Source of the DNA: Variovorax sp.
GTDB lineage: Bacteria; Pseudomonadota; Gammaproteobacteria; Burkholderiales; Burkholderiaceae_C
Assembly (NCBI GenBank): GCA_028292835.1
Contig: JAQGLP010000344.1
Coordinates: forward strand, 1-5,545
Direction of reading: 5' to 3'
DNA: 5,545 bases
The translations under genes and the position numbers were made by a program. This document shows, piece by piece, positions 1 to 4,689 of the stretch (positions are counted from its first letter, which is position 1; every line of letters starts with the position of its first letter). Below the pieces are notes generated by a model, which did no database searches, was not told where the DNA came from, and saw nothing but the letters and a program-made list of their open reading frames with translations.

Positions 1-462
1 GTTGTTGGCGCCGAACTGCAGCGCCGCGTTGTTGGAGAAGCTCAGGCCGCCCGATGCCGCGCCGAGGTTGGCATCGCTCGAGACCTGCAACGTCCCGCCG
101 TTGATGGCCGTGGGGCCGCCGTAGGTGTTGGTGGCGCCCAGCACCAGCGTGCCGGCGCCGGTCTTGACAATGCCTTGCCCGGCGGTTCCGCTGATCACGC
201 CCGACTGGATCGCGGCGCCGGCATCCAGGCTGTTGAGCGTGGCGTTGGCGCCGGTGATGGCGATCGGCGCAGCATTGTTGGTGCCGTTGGCATAATCGAT
301 CTGCTGGGCCATGGCGCCCGTGCCCGCCAGCAGCACCATGCTGGAGACGGCTGCGCCGATGCAACGCGCACCGCTGGGCTTGCCCCGCGCATGGGTGCCC
401 TCCGGTACGGCGATCCAGGCGCCAAGCGACCGGTTCCAGATGCTGCGATAAGACTTGTTCAT
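1..462 (-). CDS. Autotransporter (type V secretion) protein, N-terminal fragment with ESPR signal and PATR-like repeat; partial at left edge
   Basis: This reading frame stays open for 154 codons from the ATG at 462 to the window edge, so the C-terminal passenger and beta-barrel are not visible. Residues 1-28 (MNKSYRSIWN... GAWIAVPE... RGK) match the extended signal peptide region (ESPR) of large autotransporters and haemagglutinins. A hydrophobic core follows at about 35-50, with a likely signal peptidase I site after Ala-Met-Ala (residue 52) before Gln-Gln. Residues 97-150 (KTGAGTLVLGATNTYGG, then INGGTLQV, then LSFSNNAALQF) fit an autotransporter-associated beta-strand repeat (PATR type), the Gly/Asn/Thr-rich rung of a passenger beta-helix. 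By family knowledge such proteins cross the inner membrane by Sec and the outer membrane through their own barrel, as adhesins or surface enzymes; the cargo here cannot be told. The ATG lacks a clear Shine-Dalgarno (upstream ACAACCTC), but the ESPR begins exactly there, which fixes the start. Confidence 0.9.
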   Translation of the reverse strand, partial: MNKSYRSIWNRSLGAWIAVPEGTHARGKPSGARCIGAAVSSMVLLAGTGAMAQQIDYANGTNNAAPIAITGANATLNSLDAGAAIQSGVISGTAGQGIVKTGAGTLVLGATNTYGGPTAINGGTLQVSSDANLGAASGGLSFSNNAALQFGANN

Positions 463-492
463 GAGGTTGTGGCCCCGTGCGGGCGTGTGGTT

Positions 493-524
493 AAAAATTG
501 CCGATGTCTACGCGTGTCATCGGC
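493..524 (-). terminator. Stem-loop plus U-run in the autotransporter leader (terminator or attenuator)
   Basis: On the minus strand a perfect 7-bp stem, GCCGATG / CATCGGC (plus 500-506 and 518-524), encloses an 11-base loop. It is followed by AA and then five T (plus A-run 493-497). This has the form of a modest intrinsic terminator. It sits 37 bases before the autotransporter ATG and downstream of the minus-strand glsB-like gene, so it may stop read-through from that gene or act as an attenuator in the autotransporter leader. A competing pairing, TTGCCG with CGGCAA (498-503 / 527-532), uses part of the same arm. The short stem and U-run keep confidence moderate. Confidence 0.4.
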
Positions 525-540
525 TGCGGCAACATCTTAG

Positions 541-600
541 AACTTTTTTTAACACTTTCGTTGTAGGAGAAAACCTATGAAACAACGTCTTGTTAAATTT
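541..600 (-). promoter_or_regulatory. AT-rich island, probable promoter region of the autotransporter
   Basis: Only 17 of these 60 bases are G or C (28%), in a window that is otherwise about two thirds G+C. The island includes a run of seven T (544-550) and lies 79-138 bases upstream of the autotransporter ATG. AT-rich tracts before surface-protein genes in GC-rich genomes commonly hold promoters and binding sites for H-NS/MvaT-like silencers; that role is inferred here. The best minus-strand sigma70-like candidate is TTAACA (plus 591-596) with TTTTCT 17 bases on, but the second box is a weak 3/6 match, so I do not call exact boxes. A 5-bp inverted repeat AACAA/TTGTT lies at 581-594. Confidence 0.4.
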
Positions 601-612
601 GTGAACCAATGA
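577..612 (+). CDS. Possible 11-residue leader peptide or small ORF
   Basis: ATG at 577 is preceded by TAGGAG with 7 bases between AGGAG and the ATG, one of the best Shine-Dalgarno placements in the window. It opens a reading frame of 11 codons, MKQRLVKFVNQ, ending in TGA at 610-612. The peptide is basic and short, with no recognised family. The stop overlaps another ATG (609-611) as ATGA. That second frame runs 108 codons to 935, but it is rich in Arg, uses AGG, GGA and CGA codons, lacks the G/C-ending bias of the other genes and resembles nothing I know, so I do not call it. The small ORF may be a leader peptide, the surviving start of a decayed gene, or chance. Confidence 0.2.
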   Translation: MKQRLVKFVNQ

Positions 613-931
613 AATCGAGGCCGATCAAGCCGCTGATGAGCGAACCTACCTACCCTGAACAAGGTAGGCATGGCTCCGCCCCGGAACGGCGGGTCCGGCT
701 TGAACTCGGCCGCAATGAGGATGGGTCCGGGGCGCCCACAGCACAGGTTGGAGCCAGCTTGCAGGGACCGGAAGCGACCGACAGCGTGGTGCAATGCCGG
801 CGGGTTCGAGGAGTCGCGGCGCCGGAAGCAGCAACATGGCTTGGCCGGCTTGCGCTGCTGCGAATCTCATCGAACCGGTTCTTGGCGCGGCGGATGAAAG
901 GGTGCAACGCTCGGATTCCCGGGCTGGCCGG
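613..931. other. Intergenic stretch with no supported gene
   Basis: Frames are open on both strands here, but their codon choice and protein composition (Arg-, Pro- and Ser-rich, no motif) look like chance frames in GC-rich DNA. Short hairpins can be drawn: CCTACC/GGTAGG around 648-667, CCGCC/GGCGG at 676-692 and CCGGA/TCCGG at 681-698. None has a T-tract. GGTTCGAG near 805 resembles a tRNA T-loop, but no matching stem or cloverleaf forms. Nothing here supports a mobile element. The stretch could be the remains of a lost gene, or the 3' untranslated region of the minus-strand membrane-protein gene that ends at 932. Confidence 0.5.
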
Positions 932-1180
932 CTAACCCTTCTTTGCGACCATGCTCCAGATGAAGAGCAGGACGACGGCCCCGACGACAGACGCGATGAA
1001 ACCGGCGCTTTCGCCGCTGCGGTACCAGCCCAGCGCCTGGCCCAGGTAGGTGGCCCCGAGCGAGCCCGCAATGCCGATGATGGCGGTGAGGATGAAGCCC
1101 ATCGGGTCGTTGCCGGGCTTGATGGCGCGCGCCACCAGTCCCGCGACGAAGCCAATCAGGATGGTCCAGACAATGCTCAT
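932..1180 (-). CDS. GlsB/YeaQ/YmgE family small inner-membrane protein
   Basis: The product is 82 residues, the usual size of this family. Three hydrophobic segments are visible at about 2-20 (IVWTILIGFVAGLVARAI), 29-49 (FILTAIIGIAGSLGATYLG) and 60-78 (FIASVVGAVVLLFIWSMV). They are separated by a KPGNDP loop and a short GWYRSGES loop, with AKKG at the end. The N-terminal GLxAR pattern, the glycine-rich second helix and the closing xGAVxLLxIW are hallmarks of the transglycosylase-associated/GlsB family, linked by annotation to general stress in enterobacteria; the biochemical role is not established. A longer in-frame start exists at 1255, but family proteins begin at MSIVWTI, and GAGA lies just upstream of 1180. 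The gene stands alone, divergent from the PEBP gene. Its stop (932-934) is not followed by a clear terminator. Confidence 0.92.
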   Translation of the reverse strand: MSIVWTILIGFVAGLVARAIKPGNDPMGFILTAIIGIAGSLGATYLGQALGWYRSGESAGFIASVVGAVVLLFIWSMVAKKG

Positions 1181-1358
1181 GTGGTTTTCTCGGTTGTGGC
1201 TGAACACGCTGCAGTGCGTGGGCGAACCGATGATATCGACCCATCGGTAGCGCAAAGATAACCGTTTTGACGGGTTTTCCGCCGTCTTTCGTGAAGCGCA
1301 GTCCTACAAGCGGCCGGCAAACCGGGGGCTATACCTTGTCTTTCTTTGCCGTGCCGCC
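1181..1358. promoter_or_regulatory. Divergent promoter spacer with 7-bp inverted repeat
   Basis: This spacer must hold the start signals for the minus-strand membrane-protein gene and the plus-strand PEBP gene. It contains a perfect inverted repeat ACCGATG-N9-CATCGGT (1226-1248), with a smaller nested CGAT/ATCG, and a second one CACGC-N6-GCGTG (1205-1220). TATCAT on the minus strand (within 1233-1240) is a 5/6 match to a sigma70 -10 box, but no good -35 is seen at 16-18 bases. On the plus strand TTGACG (1267-1272) is a 5/6 match to -35 without a convincing -10. The inverted repeat overlaps the minus-strand -10 candidate, as an operator would. Promoter positions are therefore only suggested. 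Confidence 0.35.
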
Positions 1359-2000
1359 ATGCTTGAAAAACTCCCCGACATCATCGGCCACGCGCTGCAA
1401 GAGGTGCGCGCCGGGCTCGACCAGATCGCGTTCAACACGCTCGGCCTGCGCGCCGGCACGGCCGCCATTCAAGTGACCAGCCTGGCGTTTGGCGACCATG
1501 GGCCGATCCCGCCGCGCTATACGGCCGATGGCGAAGGCCTGTCGCCCCCTCTGCAATGGTCCGGACTGCCGCCCGAGGCCGGCACGGCCGTGCTGCTGGT
1601 GGAGGACGCCGATTCGCCGACGCCGCATCCGCTGGTGCACGCCATCGTGGTCGATCTGCCGGCGGCCGATGGCGTGCTTGCCGAAGGGGCGCTGCCGAGC
1701 GCCGATCAGGCCGGCATCGGTCTGCGCGTCGGGCGCAATTCCTATCTGAAGGCGGCCTGGCTGCCTCCCGACCCGCCGCCGGGCCACGGGCTGCACCGCT
1801 ACGCGTTCCAGGTCTTTGCGCTGGCCCCGGGCGAGCCGTTTTCCGGGACGCCGGGGCGCGACGAACTGATGAACGCCCTGCGCCAGCGCGCCATCGCCAG
1901 CGGGTTGCTGATCGGCACCTGCGAGCGGCCGGACGGCTCGATACGAATCGATCGGGCCGCGAGCGCGCCGGTATCCTCCAGGGTGCTGCCGGGCGGCTGA
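1359..2000 (+). CDS. YbhB/YbcL family (PEBP, Raf-kinase-inhibitor-like) protein
   Basis: The product is 213 residues. From about residue 38 it follows the bacterial phosphatidylethanolamine-binding-protein fold: DGEGLSPPLQW (58-67) is the DG-x-x-SPPLxW ligand-pocket motif; VLLVEDADSPTPHPLVHAIV (78-97) is the conserved strand with Asp-Asp and His; GRNSYLKAAWLPPDPPPGHG then LHRYAFQVFAL (125-155) is the G-PP-G-HRY block. A usual HW pair reads HA here (His94-Ala95). Bacterial homologues such as E. coli YbhB are about 158 residues, so the first 36 or so residues are an extension. It is predicted to be an amphipathic helix, with no signal peptide, so the protein should be cytosolic. Ligand and role are unknown even for well-studied homologues. 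No Shine-Dalgarno precedes the ATG, but the frame has no better start. It is monocistronic, with convergent genes downstream. Confidence 0.9.
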   Translation: MLEKLPDIIGHALQEVRAGLDQIAFNTLGLRAGTAAIQVTSLAFGDHGPIPPRYTADGEGLSPPLQWSGLPPEAGTAVLLVEDADSPTPHPLVHAIVVDLPAADGVLAEGALPSADQAGIGLRVGRNSYLKAAWLPPDPPPGHGLHRYAFQVFALAPGEPFSGTPGRDELMNALRQRAIASGLLIGTCERPDGSIRIDRAASAPVSSRVLPGG

Positions 2001-2003
2001 CGA

Positions 2004-2072
2004 CCTGCCCGCGCGTCCGGCGTCCCGGCCTGCTGTCCCGACCACGGTGAACCATTCCCCGCGCGGGCCAGG
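2004..2072. terminator. Long GC-rich inverted repeat between convergent genes
   Basis: CCTGCCCGCGCG (2004-2015) pairs with CGCGCGGGC-C-AGG (2060-2072), giving 12 pairs with one bulged C and a 44-base loop. It starts four bases after the PEBP stop codon and lies at the 3' side of the creatininase unit. The position suits a shared transcript-end structure, but there is no T-tract on either side, so it is not a canonical intrinsic terminator. GC-rich inverted repeats of this length can also arise by chance in such DNA. Confidence 0.25.
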
Positions 2073-2128
2073 ACGGCGAGGCCGAGCCACCCCCAGAACG
2101 TCGTCGCCGCGTTGCATCGCCGGTTCAT
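2057..2128 (-). pseudogene. Truncated start of a gene once coupled to the creatininase-family gene
   Basis: The creatininase stop (TGA, 2125-2127) overlaps an ATG (2126-2128) as ATGA. GGAGG (2138-2142) lies 9 bases upstream of that ATG inside the end of the creatininase gene. This is the classic layout of a translationally coupled downstream gene. The first 21 residues read MNRRCNAATTFWGWLGLAVL plus A: a basic start followed by a hydrophobic Trp/Gly/Leu helix, as in the N-terminus of a membrane permease. The character then changes abruptly to a Gly/Ser/Arg/Pro-rich frame that runs antisense into the 3' end of the PEBP gene and stops at 1799 (109 codons in all). I infer that the rest of the gene was lost by deletion or rearrangement. 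A permease of an ABC importer is a plausible original, but that is a guess. A short real membrane peptide is the alternative. Confidence 0.4.
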
Positions 2129-2973
2129 GAGGTGTTCCCTCCCTCGTTCAGCATGGACAGCGGCAGCCGCGCCACCTCGCCCAGCAGCAGCGCCAGTTGC
2201 CGCGCCGCCGCGTCGACCATCGCCCGGCCCTTGGCGGCGGTGGCGGCGGCCGCATTGCCGGCCGCGCCCTGCGCGTTGTAGTCCTGCATGGCCCAGCCGA
2301 GCTTGGCGCTCCGGCCGTTGCCGAGGATGTCGTACGCCGCGGCGCGCTGGCGCGAGGCCGAATCGAAATCCCGGGCCTGCGCCATGCGCACCAGCGGCGG
2401 GTGCAGGGCCAGCATCATCGAGGTCTCGATGTCGCCGGCATGCACGCCGAAGCGGTGCTCGTTGGCATCGAACAGCGCGTCGGCCTCGCCCAGCGGCAGG
2501 TTGAACCAGCTCACGCTGTAGACGATCAGGCCGTGCGCGGCACGCAGCTCGCGCGCCACCACGTCCATGGCGCCGACGTGGCCGCCGTGCGCGTTGAACA
2601 GCACCAGCTTCCTGAGGCCGGCGCGCGCCACGCCGGCGCCGATGTCCTTCCACAGCCGCATCAGCGTCTCGGCCGAGAGGCTCAGCGTGCCGGCGAAGGC
2701 GGTGTGCTCGGGGCTGAGCCCCACCGGCTGCGTCGGCAGGAAGAGCACCGGCAGCGTCGGCGGCAGGTGCGGCAGCGCCGCCGCCACGATGCCATCGGCC
2801 AGCCGGGTGTCGACCGACAGCGGCAGGTGCGGCCCGTGCTGCTCGGTGGCGCCCAGCGGCAGCACCGCGACCGTGGCGGCCGGGTCGAGCCGCGCGAAGT
2901 CGCACGTCGTCAGGTCGGCCCAGAACCGGCTCGGGAGCTGTGGAGAACCCGGCGCATCGGGGCAAAGGGACAT
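2125..2973 (-). CDS. Creatininase-family amidohydrolase
   Basis: The product is 282 residues, close to the 240-280 typical of the family. Visible motifs: GATEQHGPHLPLSVD (41-55) with Glu44, His46 and Asp55; FNAHGGHVG (126-134) with His129; and VHAGDIETSMML (177-188) with Glu183. By analogy with creatininase and related enzymes (FAPy deformylase, MftE), these five are the expected ligands of a two-metal centre that hydrolyses cyclic or linear amide bonds. The HGGH and HAGxxETS forms fit the broad creatininase-like branch rather than true creatininase (which has NGHYEN), so the substrate is unknown. There is no signal peptide, so it should be cytosolic. The frame stays open upstream, but that part is antisense-like shadow of the neighbouring gene; ATG 2973 is the only start close to the domain, though its Shine-Dalgarno is poor. 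TAAAAT lies about 12 bases before it. A truncated gene start overlaps its stop. Confidence 0.9.
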   Translation of the reverse strand: MSLCPDAPGSPQLPSRFWADLTTCDFARLDPAATVAVLPLGATEQHGPHLPLSVDTRLADGIVAAALPHLPPTLPVLFLPTQPVGLSPEHTAFAGTLSLSAETLMRLWKDIGAGVARAGLRKLVLFNAHGGHVGAMDVVARELRAAHGLIVYSVSWFNLPLGEADALFDANEHRFGVHAGDIETSMMLALHPPLVRMAQARDFDSASRQRAAAYDILGNGRSAKLGWAMQDYNAQGAAGNAAAATAAKGRAMVDAAARQLALLLGEVARLPLSMLNEGGNTS

Positions 2974-3002
2974 GGCCACGATTTTAAGTGGCGCGCTCCA
3001 CC

Positions 3003-3019
3003 GCAGGCGCACAGCCTGC
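3003..3019 (-). other. GC-rich hairpin upstream of the creatininase-family gene
   Basis: GCAGGC (3003-3008) and GCCTGC (3014-3019) form a perfect 6-bp stem with a 5-base loop, 30 bases before the creatininase start on the minus strand. No T-tract follows, so it is not a standard terminator. It could shape the leader mRNA or help end transcription of the upstream dehydrogenase gene. Confidence 0.3.
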
Positions 3020-3065
3020 CGCACGGGCGTGGGGTCTTTCCCGGCTTTGTGGCACGGGCACCATG

Positions 3066-3084
3066 CGCTATCAAAACAATAGCG
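3066..3084 (-). other. AT-looped hairpin just after the sorbosone-dehydrogenase-like gene
   Basis: On the minus strand CGCTAT-TGTTTTG-ATAGCG is a perfect 6-bp stem with a T-rich 7-base loop, starting 15 bases after the stop codon of the dehydrogenase gene. It is AT-richer than its surroundings. The position suits a 3'-end structure that stabilises or ends the message, although no U-run follows the stem. Similar short intergenic hairpins with A/T loops may recur in Burkholderiales genomes; I cannot confirm that from one window. Confidence 0.35.
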
Positions 3085-3098
3085 AACGGCTGCCGGCC

Positions 3099-4457
3099 TC
3101 AGTTCGCCCGCGACACCCGCCAGACCGCGTTGCCCACGTCGTCGGCCACCAGCAACGCGCCGGTCTTGTCGAGCGCGACGCCGACCGGGCGGCCCATCGC
3201 CTTCTCGTCGGGGCTCAGGAAGCCGGTCAGGAAGTCCTTGGGCGTGCCGCTCGGCCGCCCGCCGATGAAGGGCACGAACACCACCTTGTAGCCCGACTTC
3301 GGCTTGCGGTTCCAGGAGCCGTGCTCGCCGACGAAGGCGCCGCTGGCGAACTCCGCGGGCATGCGCGCGTCGGAGAACGCCATGCCCAGCGGCGCGACAT
3401 GGCTGCCGAGCGCGAAGTCGGGCGCGATGGCCTTGGCCACCAGGTCCGGGCGCTGCGGCTGCACGCGCGTGTCGACCACGCCGCCCCAGTAGCTCCAGGG
3501 CCAGCCGTAGAAGGCACCCTCCTTCACCGAGGTCAGGTAGTCGGGCACCAGGTCGCTGCCGATCTCGTCGCGCTCGTTGACGACCGCCCACAGCGCCTTG
3601 GTCTCGGGCTCGAAGGCCGCGCTGGTCGGGTTGCGCAGGCCGCCGGCGTAGAGCCGCTTGGCGCCGCTCTTCGCATCGACCTCCCAGATGGCGGCGCGGC
3701 CCTCCTCGGCGGCGAGGACGTTCTCGCCGACATTGCTGTTGGAGCCGACCGTCACGTAGAGCTTGCTGCCGTCGGGGCTGGCGACCACGTTCTTGGTCCA
3801 GTGGTGGTTGATGCCGGCCGGCAGATCGGTGACCTTGACGGGCGTGGCGGCAATGGTGGTCTGGCCCTCGGTGTAGGGCACCTTGACCAGCGCGTCGGCA
3901 TCGGCGATGAACAGTTCGTTGCCGACCAGCGCCATGCCATAGGGCGAGGTCAGGCCCTGCAGGAACACCGTGCGCGCCTCGGTGACGCCGTCGCCGTTGG
4001 CGTCGCGCAGCAGTGTGATGCGGTTGGCGCTGGGCACGCCGGCGCCGGCGCGCTTCATCACCGCACCCATCACCGCGCCCCTGATGCGACCCACCAAGCC
4101 GCCGCCGCCGTCGTGCGTGCCCTCGGGCTTGGGTGGTTTGTTGCTCTCGGCCACCAGCACGTCGCCGTTGGGCAGCACGTAGACCATGCGCGGGTGGTCC
4201 AGCCCGCGCGCCAGCGCCGCCACCTTGAAGCCGGGCGCGGCCGTCGGGCCCTGGGTGTCGGTCCAGCCCTCGGCCGGCGCGATGTTGAGGGTCGGCAGCA
4301 GCGTCTTGTTGGGTGGCGGCAGCTGCGGCGCGGTGCCGAGGCCGGCCTCGAAGGGCAGCTTGGCGGTCTCGCCGCAGCCGGTCAGCAGCAGCAAGGCCGC
4401 GAACCCGACCGCCGACAGTGGAAGCAAGGCGCGGGTGGCGCGGAAGGGACGCTTCAT
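3099..4457 (-). CDS. Sorbosone dehydrogenase / PQQ-type sugar dehydrogenase family lipoprotein (beta-propeller)
   Basis: The product is 452 residues. Residues 1-28 form a lipoprotein signal: basic MKRPFRATR, a hydrophobic core, and lipobox Leu-Thr-Gly-Cys with Cys28. Gly at +2 suggests outer-membrane sorting facing the periplasm. The rest matches the L-sorbosone dehydrogenase/soluble glucose dehydrogenase propeller: GLDHPRMVYVLPNGDVLVAE (85-104), DANGDG (152-157, a calcium-loop-like motif), GLTSPYGMAL (168-177), NHHWTKNVVASPDGSKLYVT (217-236), GLRNPTSAAFEP (273-284), FYGWPWSYWG (316-325), GEHGSWNR (377-384) and a closing GRPVGVALDKTGALLVADD (422-440). The family is annotated as oxidising sugars or aldehydes with bound PQQ; many members have no tested substrate, and neither PQQ use nor substrate is shown here. 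A basic Gly/Ala stretch at 119-141 looks like an inserted loop. GGAG (4464-4467) lies 6 bases before the ATG and fixes the start; the frame is open beyond it without support. Confidence 0.9.
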   Translation of the reverse strand: MKRPFRATRALLPLSAVGFAALLLLTGCGETAKLPFEAGLGTAPQLPPPNKTLLPTLNIAPAEGWTDTQGPTAAPGFKVAALARGLDHPRMVYVLPNGDVLVAESNKPPKPEGTHDGGGGLVGRIRGAVMGAVMKRAGAGVPSANRITLLRDANGDGVTEARTVFLQGLTSPYGMALVGNELFIADADALVKVPYTEGQTTIAATPVKVTDLPAGINHHWTKNVVASPDGSKLYVTVGSNSNVGENVLAAEEGRAAIWEVDAKSGAKRLYAGGLRNPTSAAFEPETKALWAVVNERDEIGSDLVPDYLTSVKEGAFYGWPWSYWGGVVDTRVQPQRPDLVAKAIAPDFALGSHVAPLGMAFSDARMPAEFASGAFVGEHGSWNRKPKSGYKVVFVPFIGGRPSGTPKDFLTGFLSPDEKAMGRPVGVALDKTGALLVADDVGNAVWRVSRAN

Positions 4458-4689
4458 GAAAAACTCCGAATCGTTGGTGGGCACAGGCTGGACCGGTCCC
4501 GGCCGTTTTTCTGTCGGCCCCGGGCCCGTGGCGCTGTCATTGGCGGCGGAACCGGCAAGGACGGCGCGGCCGCTTTCCGCGCGCAGGGGTATCGCGCGTG
4601 CCCGCGCGCCGAAGCGCTGCGGCGCCGTGGCGTCTACCATCGCCAGTCGGCCCGGAACTTCCCCCAGCGCGGCCGCTCGGACCCTCCAC
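4458..4689. promoter_or_regulatory. Divergent spacer between the lipoprotein and thiol-redox genes
   Basis: These 232 bases separate two divergent genes and must carry both promoters. They are very GC-rich, and I find no convincing -35/-10 pair on either strand. An imperfect hairpin, GGCCG-N9-CGGCC with flanking CCC/GGG, sits at about 4498-4525 around a TTTTTCTGT loop. The only clear signal is the minus-strand Shine-Dalgarno GGAG at 4464-4467. The stretch 4570-4635 is a run of GCGC-rich words with several small self-complementary pieces. No small gene is supported here. Confidence 0.4.

Noticed and set aside
549..794. 81-codon minus-strand frame between the membrane protein and the autotransporter
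   Set aside because: It covers the AT-rich promoter-like island, lacks a ribosome-binding site and shows no motif.
795..830. tRNA-like GGTTCGAG sequence
   Set aside because: The bases either side do not form a T-stem, and no acceptor, D or anticodon arms can be found.
609..935. 108-codon plus-strand frame starting in the ATGA overlap
   Set aside because: No G/C-ending codon bias, several AGG/GGA/CGA codons, Arg-rich composition and no recognisable family.
1799..2056. Remainder of the 109-codon frame that follows the truncated gene start
   Set aside because: Gly/Ser/Arg/Pro-rich and mostly antisense to the conserved 3' part of the PEBP gene; better read as a chance continuation.
2974..3591. 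N-terminal extension of the creatininase-family frame on the minus strand
   Set aside because: The extra 206 codons lie over the 3' end of the dehydrogenase gene in another frame and are Arg/Gly/Ala-rich; family proteins begin near ATG 2973.
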